Source: Betaproteobacteria bacterium
GTDB lineage: Bacteria; Pseudomonadota; Gammaproteobacteria; Burkholderiales; SG8-41
Direction: 5' to 3'
NCBI GenBank assembly: GCA_016192825.1
Contig: JACPTK010000096.1
Span: 49,711-113,710, forward strand
Length of the DNA: 64,000 bases
Both the position numbers and the translations under genes were made by a program. The notes under the pieces were generated by a model that did not search any database, was not told the DNA's origin, and worked only from the letters and a program-made list of their open reading frames with translations. Positions 37,601 to 46,677 of this stretch are shown in pieces; the first letter of the stretch is position 1; every line of letters begins with the position of its first letter.

Positions 37601-38996
37601 CGCCGAAATCGTGCGCGGGCGCCTCGAGGAGCTGGGTCCGGCCACGGCGGGAGCGCTCGCGGCGGCGATCGCAGTGCCGGTGGCCGACGTGGAGCAGGCG
37701 CTGGTAGCGCTCGAGTCCGAGGGCTTCGCCATGCGCGGCAGCTTCACGGCGGGCGCCACCGGCACCGAATGGTGCGAGCGGCGGCTGCTCGCGCGCATCC
37801 ACCGCTACACGCTCAAGCGGCTGCGCAAGGAAATCGAGCCGGTTGCCGCCGCCGATTTCATGCGCTTCCTGTTCGATTGGCAGCGTGTCGCGGCCGACGA
37901 GCGCATGGAAGGTCCCGACGCGCTGGCGGCCGTGGCGTCGCAACTCGAAGGCTTCGAGGCCGCGGCGGCGGCGTGGGAAACCGCGCTGCTGCCCGCGCGC
38001 GTGGCCGGCTACGAGCCGGCGTGGCTCGACGACCTGTGTCTCGCGGGGCGCGTGGCGTGGACGAGGCTCGACGCGCCGCAGCCGGCCGCGGCGCGCTCGC
38101 AGGGGCCGGCGCCCATACGCAGCACGCCGGTGACGTTGATCACCCGCCGCAACCTGCCGGTGTGGACGGCGCTGGTCAAGCCCGCGAGCGCGGAGGACCT
38201 TCGCTTGAGTTCGCGCGCGCAGGCGGTGGCCGACTGCCTGTCGCGGCAAGGCGCTTCGTTCTTCGACGACATCGTCGAAGCCCTCGATCAGCCGCGCACT
38301 TTCGTGGAGGACGCGCTACGCGAGCTGGTGGCGGCGGGCCTGGTCAATTCGGACGGCTTCAGCGGCCTGCGCGCGCTGCTGCTGCCCGCGGATCGCCGCA
38401 AGGCGGTCGCCGGCGGCCGGCGGCGGCGGACGGCGTTGTTCGGCGTCGAGGACGCCGGGCGCTGGGCGCTGATCCGGCGCCGGCCGGCGGCAGACGCGGT
38501 GAAAGCCCTGCCGCGCGAGGTCGTGGAACAGGTCGCGCGCACGCTGCTGCGCCGTTACGGGGTCGTGTTCTGGCGGCTGCTCGCGCGGGAAGCGGAGTGG
38601 CTGCCGCCGTGGCGCGAGCTGCTGATGGCGTGCCGGCGGCTGGAAGCGCGCGGCGAGATTCGCGGCGGGCGTTTCGTTGCCGGCTTCTCCGGCGAGCAGT
38701 TCGCGCTGCCCGAGGCGGTGGGCGTGCTGCGCAGCGTGCGCAACGAGGAGAAGGCGGGACGGCTTACCGTGGTGAACGGGGCCGATCCCCTCAATCTCGC
38801 CGGCGTCATCGTGCCGGGCGCGAAGGTGCCGGCGCTCCACGGCAACCGCGTGCTCTACCGCGACGGCGTCGCGATCGCCGCGCTGGTCGCCGGCGAGGCG
38901 CAGTTCTTCGAGAGCGTCGAGCCGGCTCGGGCGTGGGAGTTGAAAAACCTGCTGCTGCGCTCCCCGGCGCCGGAGGGCCTCGCGGCGCTCATGTAA
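34638..38996 (+). CDS. lhr: Lhr-type ATP-dependent helicase (DEAD/DEAH superfamily 2)
   Basis: The 1452-residue protein is close to the size of bacterial Lhr. Helicase motifs: APTGSGKT (43-50), [19 protein letters not shown] (DEIH 168-171), [30 protein letters not shown] and QRVGRSGH. A winged-helix and Lhr core domain follow, and the long C-terminal half (about 870-1450) is the Lhr-specific extension, rich in winged-helix-like segments. Family members are 3'-5' translocases with a preference for RNA:DNA hybrids and are linked to DNA repair. It is monocistronic; 9-mer repeats flank it on both sides. Confidence 0.92.
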   Translation: MNVLDDFHPAVANWFRNTFDAPTEPQARAWPAIRSGSDVLIAAPTGSGKTLAAFLAAIDALVRLGVTRGLGDEIRVVYVSPLKALSNDIHKNLEEPLAGIRKELTAQGHPDVEIRTLVRTGDTPQAERERMRRKPPHILVTTPESLYILLTSESGRKALATVRTVIVDEIHALAPNKRGAHLALSLERLEHIAGTRLVRVGLSATQKPIDEVASFLTGGASRPAGGLFDGTATGYACATIDTGHARKRDLALEVPEAPLEAVMSAEVWEQMYDRLAELIREHRSTLVFVNTRRLAERAARALTERLGEGEVTSHHGSLAREQRLNAEGRLKRGELKALVATSSLELGIDIGHVDLVCQLGTPRAISALLQRVGRSGHAVGGLPKGRLFPLSRDDLVECAALLDAVRRGELDCLRIPRKPLDVLAQQIAAEVACGEWDEDALFDCFRRAWPYRGLAREEYGAVVQMLSEGYSTRRGRSRAVLHRDAVNRRLRPRQGLRLTAITCGGTIPDTADYSVVLAPEEQVIGTVNEDFAVESMAGDIFQLGNTSYRILRVEAGRVRVEDAAGLPPSIPFWLGEAPVRTDEVSAAVSRLRADLEARLNDAQAALAYLTDEVGIAAEAAQQIVEYLAAAKAVLGLLPTQQHLVFERFFDESGGAQLVIHSPYGNRVNRAWGLALRKRFCRKFNFELQAAATEDAIILSLTSSHSFPLEEVARYLHASTARDVLTQALLDAPMFMTRWRWNAVIAFALLRYRGGGKVAPQLQRMEAEDLVAAIFPDQLACQENIAGDREIPDHPLVNQTLSDCLHEAMDVEGLERLLSRLGAGEVRVTARELVEPSPLAQEILAARPYAFLDDAPLEERRTQAVASRRWLDPESAADIGRLDAEAIARVKEEAWPSADSADELHDALAWLGLLMPEEVAAQPGWAGLLQELARQSRAARFVPAEGAGGFWIAAERLPDFQATHRGARLEPEIVAPPEFAQGRTREEALAEIVRGRLEELGPATAGALAAAIAVPVADVEQALVALESEGFAMRGSFTAGATGTEWCERRLLARIHRYTLKRLRKEIEPVAAADFMRFLFDWQRVAADERMEGPDALAAVASQLEGFEAAAAAWETALLPARVAGYEPAWLDDLCLAGRVAWTRLDAPQPAAARSQGPAPIRSTPVTLITRRNLPVWTALVKPASAEDLRLSSRAQAVADCLSRQGASFFDDIVEALDQPRTFVEDALRELVAAGLVNSDGFSGLRALLLPADRRKAVAGGRRRRTALFGVEDAGRWALIRRRPAADAVKALPREVVEQVARTLLRRYGVVFWRLLAREAEWLPPWRELLMACRRLEARGEIRGGRFVAGFSGEQFALPEAVGVLRSVRNEEKAGRLTVVNGADPLNLAGVIVPGAKVPALHGNRVLYRDGVAIAALVAGEAQFFESVEPARAWELKNLLLRSPAPEGLAALM

Positions 38997-39037
38997 AAAC
39001 TCTCACCGCAAAGGGCGCCGAGGAAAGACAATAATAG

Positions 39038-39103
39038 ACAGGATTAACAGGATTCACATGATTCAATGCGGTTCTTGATTTTGTTAATCCTGTAAATCCT
39101 GTC
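39038..39103. repeat. inverted 9-nt repeat element (ACAGGATTA type)
   Basis: ACAGGATTA, ACAGGATTC, ACATGATTC (39038-39064) face AATCCTGTA, AATCCTGTC (39086-39103). This is the same family as at 16337-16436. Confidence 0.9.
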
Positions 39104-39282
39104 CATTCTCTGTTTTTGGGGACGATTACGAGTGACAGGTGCGGATGTGGCCATGGCGAGGTGGCAGAGATGGTCCCAGCGCGTGACCGAGCACAGCGAC
39201 GCCCTCGACCTCGAGCCCGGTGTATTCGCGTTCCGCGACCCGCGACGGATCGCCGAGTCCCTCAAATCACGCCTTTGGCAAT

Positions 39283-39558
39283 TTAGCCGGTCGGGCGGAC
39301 TCCGAACTCGGCGTACTCCCCGGTGGCCTCGCTCACCTCGAAGTCGCTCACGACGGCGCTCGGCGGGCCGCGCCGCGCCCACGCGATCATCGCGTCCACC
39401 GCCTCCGGGCTTCCCTGGACCACCGACTCGACGCTGCCGTCGCGGCAGTTGCGAACCCAGCCGGTGACGCCGAGTTCGCGCGCCTTGCGCTCCATATAGA
39501 AGCGGAAGCCCACGCCCTGCACGCGGCCGGCGATGCGGAGGTGTCGGGTGACGGTCAC
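39283..39558 (-). CDS. acylphosphatase
   Basis: The 91-residue protein has the normal size and both active-site residues: Arg19 in [10 protein letters not shown] and Asn37 in GWVRNCRDG, with [22 protein letters not shown] in the second half. It hydrolyses acyl phosphates such as carbamoyl phosphate or 1,3-bisphosphoglycerate. I place the start at a GTG at 39558; longer ORF starts overlap the anti-sigma gene. A degenerate C-terminal copy of a related acylphosphatase lies at 54290-54396 beside the hydrogenase cluster. Confidence 0.88.
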   Translation of the reverse strand: MTVTRHLRIAGRVQGVGFRFYMERKARELGVTGWVRNCRDGSVESVVQGSPEAVDAMIAWARRGPPSAVVSDFEVSEATGEYAEFGVRPTG

Positions 39559-39655
39559 GGCGTCAGGATAATCCGATCCCCGGCGCGCGGCATGGCGCGG
39601 CCGTCCGAACCGCAGGGAGAAGGCGTTCGCCAGCGCGCGAACGCCAGACGCCGGC

Positions 39656-40360
39656 TCACAGCCGCAGGTAGGCGTAGCCTTCCTGGGTTTGCAAGCGGCT
39701 GATCTCGGCAACACCCGATGGGACCAGCGTTGCGGCCGGTATGACCTGGCCCGAGTCGAACTTCAGGCGGACCAGCGTGTTGCCGCAGATCCGGAAATCC
39801 ACGCCGCGCGATTTGAGCTTCGCAACGGCGGATTCGTAAAGCTGCCCGGATGCGTCGCGTGCGCCCCGCATCAGAAAATCCACCCCCTCGTTGTGCGCCA
39901 CGACCACCACGGTGGTTCCGGGAGAGGCTTCCAGGTGATTCGCGAGGTTGCGCAAGGCGGCGGTGGCCGAACCGCTTTGCGAGATGTGGACGACGACCTT
40001 CGCTGGAAGCTGCGCGGCACGCTTCGAGCGGTCGTCGACGCTCCCGGCGCCGATCCAGACGGCGGCGAGAAGAAGCGCGGCAGCCCCGGCGGCCGCGACT
40101 CCCGACCACCGGCGCGTGCTTGCCGCCGTGCTCCCGTCCTCGTCCCCGTAACGCGCAGCCAGGCGCGCACGGAGCGACGCGGGCGCGGCGTGGTGCTCGA
40201 TGTGGCGGCGTACGGCGGTCTGCACCGCCCGCAAGTTCGCATGGTGCGTCCGGCAACGCGGGCATCCCTGCAGGTGCTCCTCGACCGCCAGCGCGTCCCC
40301 CAGGGCGAGCTCGGCGTCCAGGTAGCCATGGAGAAAACGGGTCGTTTCCTTGCAGTTCAT
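39656..40360 (-). CDS. membrane anti-sigma factor with zinc-binding N-terminus and periplasmic DsrE-like domain
   Basis: The ATG at 40360 overlaps the sigma-factor stop (ATGA), giving 234 residues. Residues 1-45 are a zinc-containing anti-sigma domain (HxxxCxxC at His29, Cys33, Cys36). A membrane helix spans about 86-105. Residues 121-234 form a DsrE/DsrF-like domain (COG1416 type): [46 protein letters not shown] with Cys192, and [20 protein letters not shown]. The same domain makes up the lipoprotein encoded divergently at 41090. Inference: the periplasmic domain senses a redox or sulfur signal, possibly through Cys192 or by pairing with the lipoprotein, and releases the sigma factor. Confidence 0.8.
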   Translation of the reverse strand: MNCKETTRFLHGYLDAELALGDALAVEEHLQGCPRCRTHHANLRAVQTAVRRHIEHHAAPASLRARLAARYGDEDGSTAASTRRWSGVAAAGAAALLLAAVWIGAGSVDDRSKRAAQLPAKVVVHISQSGSATAALRNLANHLEASPGTTVVVVAHNEGVDFLMRGARDASGQLYESAVAKLKSRGVDFRICGNTLVRLKFDSGQVIPAATLVPSGVAEISRLQTQEGYAYLRL

Positions 40361-40929
40361 GTGCCGGTTTCCTTGCGTTCGACGTGCCTGTCCAGCGCGA
40401 CCTCCAGCAGGCGCCGGCCCCGCGCCAGGCGGGACATCACGGTGCCGATCGGAATCTCCGCGATCGCGGAAATCTCCTTGTACGAGCATTCCTGGAGTTC
40501 CCGCAGGATCACGACCTCGCGGAACTCCGCCGGCAGCGCCCCAACACACCGTTGCACGAGCTCCCGGTCGGCGCTCTCGATCGCGGCCGTCTCCGGATTC
40601 GCCGGAAAGCTCACCACCGCGCCCGGGGCGACCGTCTCTTCGCCGTGATCACCCTCGTCGAATACATCGGGCTCGCCCAGCTCGCGATTGCGCGCGATCA
40701 GCGTATAGCAGGTATTGCGCACGATGCGCAGCAGCCAGGGCCGGGCGTTCTCGCCGCGAAACGCGTCGAAATACTGGAACGCGCGCAGATAAGCTTCCTG
40801 CACCGCCTCTTCAGCCTGGGCCTCGTTGCGCACCAGCCAGATCGCGAGGTTGTACGCCGTGCCGGAGTGCGGCAGCACCAGGCGCTCGAATCGCTTGCGT
40901 TTCTGCTGCTCGGGCAATGGCCTACCCAT
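40357..40929 (-). CDS. ECF-type RNA polymerase sigma factor
   Basis: A 190-residue extracytoplasmic-function sigma factor. Region 2 is seen in the first half (AYNLAIWLVRNEAQAEEAVQEAYLRAFQYFDAFRGENARPWLLRI) and region 4 at the end (LPAEFREVVILRELQECSYKEISAIAEIPIGTVMSRLARGRRLL). There is no region 1.1 or 3. The linker between the regions is long and acidic. It overlaps the anti-sigma gene by four bases and is divergent from a DsrE-like lipoprotein gene, which is the likeliest local target. Confidence 0.9.
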   Translation of the reverse strand: MGRPLPEQQKRKRFERLVLPHSGTAYNLAIWLVRNEAQAEEAVQEAYLRAFQYFDAFRGENARPWLLRIVRNTCYTLIARNRELGEPDVFDEGDHGEETVAPGAVVSFPANPETAAIESADRELVQRCVGALPAEFREVVILRELQECSYKEISAIAEIPIGTVMSRLARGRRLLEVALDRHVERKETGT

Positions 40930-40974
40930 CAGTGATTACCGTCCTCGGCGCCATTCTATTCCATCACCGATTCC

Positions 40975-41004
40975 GGGAATATTTTCGCGGAGGGGCCGGT
41001 ATAG
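40975..41004 (+). promoter_or_regulatory. candidate ECF-type promoter of the DsrE-like lipoprotein gene
   Basis: GGGAATA (40975-40981), a 17-nt spacer, then GTATAG (40999-41004) resembles the GGAAT...GTA pattern of ECF promoters. It points toward the lipoprotein gene and is in the sigma/lipoprotein divergent region. Confidence 0.45.
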
Positions 41005-41089
41005 ACACAAGGGGCGTCGGCCCAAGCCGGCGGCGCCGCCGTTGAGGCCCTGAACGGGCCCTTTTTCTCGATTACACAGGAGGATGGGA

Positions 41090-41545
41090 ATGAAAGCACT
41101 GAATGGATTGATTGGGGGAGCCCTCTTGAGCGTTGTAGCCCTGGCAGGCTGCGCCACGCAGGGGGGGATGGACGCGAAGAGCAACGTCGCGCCCGACAAG
41201 GTCGTCTATCACGTCAACAACAGCGGCGCGCAGGCCGTCGGCGCTCTGCGCAATATCGGCAATCACCTCGAGGTCAACCCGAAGGCGCAGATCGTCGTCG
41301 TGACGCACGCGCAGGGCGTGGACTTCCTGTTCGATGGCGCCAAGGACAAGGGCGGCAACCCGTACAACATTCGCGTGGAGGAGCTGAAGCAGCGCGGTGT
41401 GAAGTTCGACGTGTGCGAGATCACGTTGCGCAACCGCAAGCTGTCCAAGTCGAAGTTCATACCCGAGGCGACGTTCGTGCCTTCGGGTGTCGCCGAGATC
41501 ACGCGGCTGCAGCAGCGCGAGGGCTACGCCTATCTAAGACCGTGA
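41090..41545 (+). CDS. DsrE-like (COG1416-type) lipoprotein
   Basis: The start is the ATG at 41090: AGGAGG ends 6 nt before it, whereas the ATG at 41084 directly abuts that site. The 151-residue product has a lipoprotein signal (ALLSVVALAGC, Cys21) and a DsrE/DsrF-like domain: KVVYHVNNSG, GALRNIGNHLEVNPKAQIVV, ELKQRGVKFDVCEITL with Cys109, and [20 protein letters not shown]. These segments match the periplasmic part of the anti-sigma factor nearly one-to-one. DsrE-type proteins transfer or bind sulfur in the cytoplasm; envelope versions have no settled role. A short GGCCC/GGGCC hairpin with T-run (about 41046-41066) precedes the gene and could attenuate it. Confidence 0.8.
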   Translation: MKALNGLIGGALLSVVALAGCATQGGMDAKSNVAPDKVVYHVNNSGAQAVGALRNIGNHLEVNPKAQIVVVTHAQGVDFLFDGAKDKGGNPYNIRVEELKQRGVKFDVCEITLRNRKLSKSKFIPEATFVPSGVAEITRLQQREGYAYLRP

Positions 41546-41909
41546 AAGTGGTGAGTTAGGCGGGGCGTTTCGCGCGCTGACCGGGCGAGCCGCGCCGCGG
41601 AATCGGCAGCCGGGCTCCGGGGTCCAAGAGGTTTTTCCCTCGGATACGAATTTATGATAGTTGGAGGGTCCCGACTCGAAAGTGGGTGATTAATAGTCGT
41701 AGATTCCGACAAGGTGAGTCGGCAAGAAGGAGTACCCGGAGGCGTGCGGCGGATAGCACTCGTGATGCGATCCGCCGCACGCGGCGCTTTCGTATCCAGA
41801 CTGTGGTATCCAGATTGTGCGCCTTACTCGTCAACCCCCTCCTCCTGCCGCTCCTCCTTTTCCTCGTCCTCCTCTTCTATGCAGGCGGGCCCTGGGTTTA
41901 TCCACGGTT
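41546..41909. other. intergenic region with strong hairpin at 41742-41782
   Basis: GCGTGCGGCGGAT (41742-41754) and ATCCGCCGCACGC (41770-41782) pair perfectly over 13 bp around a 15-nt loop. No gene is evident between the DsrE-like lipoprotein and the OmpA-like gene. Remaining ORFs are shadows. Confidence 0.6.
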
Positions 41910-42596
41910 CTACTTCCGGCCTTCCTTGGTTCCGGCGACTTCAACTTCGACGCGACGGTCGGGCTGCAGACAGGCGATCAGCTTCTTACTTCTAATGCCC
42001 TTGCAATCACCAGGCTTGGTAATCGGCTCGGTCTCACCTTTGCCTTCCGCGTGAATGCGGTTTGCCTCGATGCCCTTGCTCACCAGATAATCCTTCACCG
42101 CCTCGGCACGGCGTTCCGATAGCTTCTGATTGTAAGCTGCCGTGCCGATTCGGTCGGTGTGGCCGGTCGCGAGGATGACCTCGTGCTTTGCGCCCCGCAA
42201 AGTCTGGGCGAAATCGTCTAGCATCGCTTTGCCTTTTGGCTTGAGTACCGACCTATCGAAGTCGAACAGCGCTTCCGCATAGAGGTTGAGCTTCTGTGAC
42301 AACAATTTATCTGGCGTAGGCGCCGGCGTGGGTTTCTTGGGTGGCGCCGGTGGGTGCGGTGATTCGGCTGCGCGCTGCGCTGGCTTCTTCACCAATTTCG
42401 GATCGCATTGCTCGATCGCGCGCGCCGGCGTCCAGTCACTGGTTCGCACGCAGACACCGGTGGTGGCGCTGGTGACAACGTTCATATTCTGATCGAGCAG
42501 ATAGCCCTGATTCTTGGCATCCTGCGCCAGCGCCAGCCCATGTGTCAGCACGGCTAGCGTAACCGCGCCAATAATGGCACTGGCGCTCACAGTCAT
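41910..42596 (-). CDS. OmpA family protein, secreted
   Basis: The 228-residue protein has a signal peptide (SAIIGAVTLAVLTHGLALA), a short N-terminal region with two cysteines (GVCVRTSDWTPARAIEQCDP), a Pro-rich linker (about 80-95) and an OmpA-type peptidoglycan-binding domain: ALFDFDRSVLKPKGKAMLDDFA, ATGHTDRIGTAAYNQKLSERRAE, and QPDRRVEVEV at the end. There is no barrel. The ATG overlaps the stop of the upstream gene (ATGA), so the two are coupled. It resembles the OmpA-like protein at 10606-11211 but carries a cleavable leader instead of an anchor. Confidence 0.88.
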   Translation of the reverse strand: MTVSASAIIGAVTLAVLTHGLALAQDAKNQGYLLDQNMNVVTSATTGVCVRTSDWTPARAIEQCDPKLVKKPAQRAAESPHPPAPPKKPTPAPTPDKLLSQKLNLYAEALFDFDRSVLKPKGKAMLDDFAQTLRGAKHEVILATGHTDRIGTAAYNQKLSERRAEAVKDYLVSKGIEANRIHAEGKGETEPITKPGDCKGIRSKKLIACLQPDRRVEVEVAGTKEGRK

Positions 42597-43150
42597 CTTG
42601 TGATTCTTTCGACGCGTGAATCATCTGCCCTGTCGATGCCATCGTCCATAGTTGTTCGCGCTCCGCCGCTACTTCCATCTTTAACGCGCAGTGATTGTGG
42701 AATGCGCTTCCATTCATCGACGCGCCTTCTCGAACGTTGCACCGTCTGCGCCGAAAAGAGTTCTGGATGGCGCACCACCACTGCTTCAAACGCATGATCC
42801 TGCAATCCCATTTCCAGCAGCGCGGGATGATGAGGAAGCTCCGCCCCGCGATTTACTGCGCGCTCGACAGCATGCAGGAGCCCGTGCCTGTTGATCGCTT
42901 GCCAGGTAGTCGAGGCGCGAGCTCTATGATGTTTCTTCGCGGTAAGGACCTCTTCGTACGCATAGACGGCCGCAAGGCATTCTTGTTCCACCTGCGTACT
43001 CGCGCTGCAGGCTTCAGCGCGCAATTCAACAGCCCTTTTGCGTGCTTCGTTCGCAAGGTCGGGGCGATTGCGCTCCAGCGCATTCTTTGCGAACTGCTCA
43101 CAATCTTCCGCGGTTTTTAGCCTGGCGACTCTTTCATCCATCTGGTCCAT
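42593..43150 (-). CDS. conserved hypothetical protein
   Basis: The 185-residue, soluble, helix-rich protein starts MDQMDERVARLKTAEDCEQFAKNAL-like; it contains RPDLANEARKRAVELRAEA and a C-terminal EMGLQDHAFEAVVVRHPELFS. I recall uncharacterised proteobacterial proteins with this layout but no function. It overlaps the following OmpA-like gene by four bases. There is no signal peptide or membrane helix, and the final 30 residues are polar and look variable. Confidence 0.6.
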   Translation of the reverse strand: MDQMDERVARLKTAEDCEQFAKNALERNRPDLANEARKRAVELRAEACSASTQVEQECLAAVYAYEEVLTAKKHHRARASTTWQAINRHGLLHAVERAVNRGAELPHHPALLEMGLQDHAFEAVVVRHPELFSAQTVQRSRRRVDEWKRIPQSLRVKDGSSGGARTTMDDGIDRADDSRVERITR

Positions 43151-43211
43151 TGCGATACAACTCCTGCTTTATGAACAAGCTGAAGCTGATACTCAACTAC
43201 GCATAGCGCCC

Positions 43212-43529
43212 TCATTTCTTTTCTTCTTTTTTGGCTGGCTGACTGCCTGCGGGAGCAGCTGTTTGCTCAGCGGGTTTCGCCTCTCCGCCGGCTGGCTTGG
43301 CGCCACTGCTTTCCGCAGATTTGCTTTCAGTGGAAGGGGTGGCAGCCACAGGCGGTATTTGTGCGCTGGCCGGAGCTTCAGCCTTCGGGGGCTCGGCTTT
43401 CGCCGCGTCACTGGGTTGCTGCTTCGTTCCAGATACTGGGGGTCGGGAATAGGTGGAAGTTTCTTCTTTCTTACCGCATCCAGCGACAACCACTGCGAGT
43501 AACGCAGCGAATAGGACAGAGTATTTCAT
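43212..43529 (-). CDS. small low-complexity lipoprotein
   Basis: The 105-residue product has a lipoprotein signal (LLAVVVAGC, Cys18) followed by KKEE and a long disordered region rich in Pro, Ala, Lys, Glu and Ser. Such lipoproteins span or coat the periplasm without a fold. It lies upstream of the hypothetical/OmpA pair on the same strand with a 61-nt gap and may be the first gene of that unit. Confidence 0.65.
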   Translation of the reverse strand: MKYSVLFAALLAVVVAGCGKKEETSTYSRPPVSGTKQQPSDAAKAEPPKAEAPASAQIPPVAATPSTESKSAESSGAKPAGGEAKPAEQTAAPAGSQPAKKEEKK

Positions 43530-43926
43530 GTCATTTCCTTACATTGAGTTGAAAAAGCCAATTGAGCGGAAAAAATTGCGCTCGACCTACTATCTAGCAT
43601 GGCTAAAAAAGTTTACTGCGCTTTCGTCGCGAGGGCGGCACCAATGACAAAGTTTTACCAGCTTTTACAGTTCATGACGCTGGTGAACCGAAGGCCCACA
43701 AATCGATCGCCGCTGTTCAAAATACCGTCGTGCGGTAAACGGCTCTTATGATTTCTTTCGCTCGGTATCCTCTTTGCTCAGTCCGCGTGTTCTTGACCTG
43801 GAGTATGCTGCTTATTTTGGTCCGGCCTCGGTCGTCGCTTCGTGGCGTGACGCGAAAACTTTTGTGAGGATGCTTACTTGCAAAGTTCCTTAGCCCCTCA
43901 ATGAACATGATCAGAATAAAATCGGT
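43530..43926. other. AT-richer divergent intergenic region
   Basis: This separates the minus-strand lipoprotein unit from the plus-strand two-component genes, so promoters for both should lie here. A TTGACC at 43793-43798 is a possible -35, but I see no good partner. No gene or repeat array is recognised. Confidence 0.4.
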
Positions 43927-45504
43927 ATGCCCCTAACAACAGCCGAACGAATCATCACTCAGTTTCGACTGCACCTCTCGTTTTTGGGTCTGCTCTTGCT
44001 TGCTGCGCTGACGATTGCTGGCGTGACGGTGTACGCATTGAAGGGACAGCAGGCGCAAATGACGATGGCCATCCGCGAATCACAGCAACAGGCTCTTGAG
44101 TTGCTGGCTGGTCGTGTGGAGGAGTCAATACTAAACGCGATGCGAGCCCCTTTTCAGACATTGCGGAGTATTGGTCCAAGGGCCGCCAACGCGGAGCACC
44201 TGCGGATGCTCCAGGAAACGTCGCCATCCGTGGAGCAGATCCTGTTTCTGGACCGTAACATGACGGTTGCCTGGAGGATTCCTTTTCACTTGGGGCGTGA
44301 AGACGATCGCATTACGAACTGGGTGATCCAGCGAGTGCCGCGGCGGCAGGCACGCGCGACACCCTCGCGGTTCCTATTAACCACTTTTCTGGAAACGATC
44401 AACGGAAAACCGACGTTATTTGCATACGAGGCTATTGATGAAACGTCTGTAAGGTCGAGCGGTAATCCGCTCGTGCTGTTGGGCGGAAACGGTTGGCTGG
44501 TGGTGCGGTTCAAATTGGATGCGTTGCAAGAGCACTCCGTGTTTCCACTGCTCGCCGACTTCACCCGCGATCAGGGCGGCGCGGTAAATCTGCATAACCC
44601 TGGATTCGAGATCAAGAAAGAGAGTTTGAATTCGCCTTTGACTCATGTCTTGCCAGGATGGAAGCTCGTTTATGAACCGCCTTCACAAGCAACGAAAAGA
44701 AGGCTGGCGGGACAGCGTTGGGTGATCATTGGAATTGTTGGGGGAGTACTGATCGCGATCGCGATCACGGGTTATGCGGTGTGGCGGGAAATCCTGCGCG
44801 AAAAGACCCTGGTCGATTTACGCAATCGCTTCGTGGCCAACGTTTCCCATGAACTGAAGACGCCGCTTGCCCTCATTCGCATGTATGCAGAAACACTGAG
44901 CCTACAACGTCTCAAAGATCAAAACCGGCAGCACGAATACCATAAGGTCATCTTGCGCGAGGCCGAGCGGCTTTCCAGGATGATCGAGAATGTTCTGGAC
45001 TTCGAGCGCCTACGATCAGGGGTAGAGGTCTACCATCTCACCGAAACCGATCTGGCGGCTTCAGTGGCCGACGTATTGGCGCGCTACGAATCTCAACTTG
45101 AGGACCGCGGCGTGCGCCTTGACGTTAAGCTGGAACACCCTCTACCGCCGGTAGCTCACGATAAAGAGGGACTGACAGAGATTCTGCTTAATTTGCTGGA
45201 TAATGCGGGCAAATATGCTGAGAGTGGGGGGCTGGTGCAGGTACAGCTCGCTCGCATCAACGACCGCGTGGAGCTTCGGGTATCCGACTTCGGCCCGGGC
45301 ATACCTCCGCAGGATCGAGTTCGAATGCGGAAAGCATTCGAGCGCGGCGTGGTGCCAAGCGCCGCTAGCGGCAGCGGTCTGGGGCTCGCGCTGGTTGAGC
45401 AAATCGCGAAATCCCATCACGCCCATTTCATCCTTGGTGAGCCTGAAGGGCACAGCGGGGTGAAGGCCGTCGTGTCGTTTCCAATTTCGCAGGGTGAGGC
45501 GTGA
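43927..45504 (+). CDS. membrane sensor histidine kinase
   Basis: The 525-residue kinase has a first membrane helix (about 16-38), a periplasmic sensor region of some 230 residues, a second helix (about 263-285), then the HisKA domain with the phosphoacceptor His308 in FVANVSHELKTPLALIR, and an HATPase domain with the N-box LLNLLDNAGKYAE, SDFGPGIPP and GSGLGLALVEQIA. There is no recognisable PAS or HAMP signature in the sensor. It overlaps the response regulator gene by four bases (GTGA), an obvious cognate pair. The periplasmic ligand is unknown. Confidence 0.9.
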   Translation: MPLTTAERIITQFRLHLSFLGLLLLAALTIAGVTVYALKGQQAQMTMAIRESQQQALELLAGRVEESILNAMRAPFQTLRSIGPRAANAEHLRMLQETSPSVEQILFLDRNMTVAWRIPFHLGREDDRITNWVIQRVPRRQARATPSRFLLTTFLETINGKPTLFAYEAIDETSVRSSGNPLVLLGGNGWLVVRFKLDALQEHSVFPLLADFTRDQGGAVNLHNPGFEIKKESLNSPLTHVLPGWKLVYEPPSQATKRRLAGQRWVIIGIVGGVLIAIAITGYAVWREILREKTLVDLRNRFVANVSHELKTPLALIRMYAETLSLQRLKDQNRQHEYHKVILREAERLSRMIENVLDFERLRSGVEVYHLTETDLAASVADVLARYESQLEDRGVRLDVKLEHPLPPVAHDKEGLTEILLNLLDNAGKYAESGGLVQVQLARINDRVELRVSDFGPGIPPQDRVRMRKAFERGVVPSAASGSGLGLALVEQIAKSHHAHFILGEPEGHSGVKAVVSFPISQGEA

Positions 45505-46193
45505 GCGAAGCACAGACAATCCTCATCGTTGAAGACGACGCGGCCATGCGTCGAGGCTTGGAGGACAATCTTGAGATTGAAGGCTATGACGTCGTCAGCG
45601 CCTCCACCATGCGCGACGGCCGCGTCGCTGCGATGAAAAGAAATCCGGATTTGATTATTCTGGATGTCATGCTGCCCGATGGCGACGGCATAGAGTTGTG
45701 CAAGCAACTGCGCGCTGAAGGATGCAATGAGCCGATCATCATGGTGACCGCAAAAGGCGCGGAGATGGACAAGGTCCTGGCGCTGGAGATCGGTGCCGAT
45801 GACTATGTCGTCAAACCCTTCAGCTTGCGTGAGCTGCTGGCACGCATTCATGCCCGGCTTCGGCGCAGCCAGATTCAAGAGCCGCCGCAAGGCCCGGTGC
45901 GAATCGGCGCAGCAGAGATCGATTTTGAGAGCCACCGCGTGACGCGCGAGGGTAGGCTTTTGGAAACCAGCGCCAAGGAAATTGAGCTGTTGCGTTATTT
46001 GATCAGCCACCGCGGTGAGGTAATTTCGCGCGATGCGTTGATGGTTGCTGTCTGGGGACACGAGAGCGGGGTCGTCACCCGCACAGTCGATAATTTCATC
46101 GTGCGCCTGCGAAAGAAATTAGAACCGGATCCCGCCCATCCGCAGTTTCTGCTCACCGTCCACGGTCGCGGCTACAAGTTGATAAAAGGGTAG
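45501..46193 (+). CDS. OmpR/PhoB-type response regulator
   Basis: The 230-residue regulator has a receiver domain (VEDDAAMR with the acidic pocket, phospho-acceptor Asp55 in LIILDVMLPDGDG, Lys in DDYVVKPFS) and a C-terminal winged-helix DNA-binding domain (EIDFESHRVTREG, EIELLRYLISHRGEVISRDALM, RTVDNFIVRLRKKLEPDP, VHGRGYKL). The start is a GTG overlapping the kinase stop. Targets are not visible; the neighbouring OmpA-like and lipoprotein unit, transcribed divergently from the kinase, is a candidate. Confidence 0.92.
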   Translation: MSEAQTILIVEDDAAMRRGLEDNLEIEGYDVVSASTMRDGRVAAMKRNPDLIILDVMLPDGDGIELCKQLRAEGCNEPIIMVTAKGAEMDKVLALEIGADDYVVKPFSLRELLARIHARLRRSQIQEPPQGPVRIGAAEIDFESHRVTREGRLLETSAKEIELLRYLISHRGEVISRDALMVAVWGHESGVVTRTVDNFIVRLRKKLEPDPAHPQFLLTVHGRGYKLIKG

Positions 46194-46677
46194 GTATCAA
46201 CGAAACGCTTTTCCTAACTGCCGTTCTCCCACCTTGCCTCGAACTCACGACCTTACGACCTGAGGGTCTCATCGGCACTGGTCCGCAGTTCCATTATTCT
46301 TGTGTTTGTCGGCCCTAAGTCCGACAAACTCCTAGCATGGAAAGTTTGCGTTGTAGCCGGCCACGCGCATAAAATCCGCACTTTACCGCGCGGCCAGCCC
46401 GTCCCATCCGCGCGTTATGCTCATTGCCGATGCCCGCCGCCACCGCGACACCTCTTGGAATTTGCCGTTGGCAACATCCTGTTCGGGTTTGCAATCGGGG
46501 CATTCTCGTCCCACTCCCTGGTCACCACCGATCGCCACGATCCGGAAATCCCCAAGGCGGACTTTGTCTCCCCGCTGATTGCGCACAGAGGCGCGATCGC
46601 GGTCCCGCCCCGCTTCGGCGCGCTGTTCGCGCTGATGCAGCACTATCTCAAGCGCCTGTTCGCCTCCTGATACCGAT
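46194..46677. other. intergenic region before the hydrogenase cluster
   Basis: A hairpin at 46304-46329 (GTTTGTCGG/CCGACAAAC, 8-nt loop) may end the two-component operon, though it lacks a T-run. A frame open at 46302-46670 ends just before the GTG of the first hydrogenase gene, but its product has no family resemblance and its first third is implausible. I do not call it a gene. Confidence 0.4.

Noticed and set aside
34740..38249. 1169-codon open frame opposite lhr
   Set aside because: Antisense shadow of the Lhr helicase gene, kept open by high GC.
46225..46275. tRNA-like sequence on the minus strand (GAGTTCGAGG context)
   Set aside because: A T-loop-like GTTCGA is present, but the stems do not pair and no acceptor or anticodon arm can be drawn. 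At most a decayed fragment.
46302..46670. A 122-codon frame just before the first hydrogenase gene
   Set aside because: The product has no family resemblance, its first third crosses a hairpin and GC-rich shadow sequence, and there is no ribosome site. It could be a small membrane protein, but I cannot support it.
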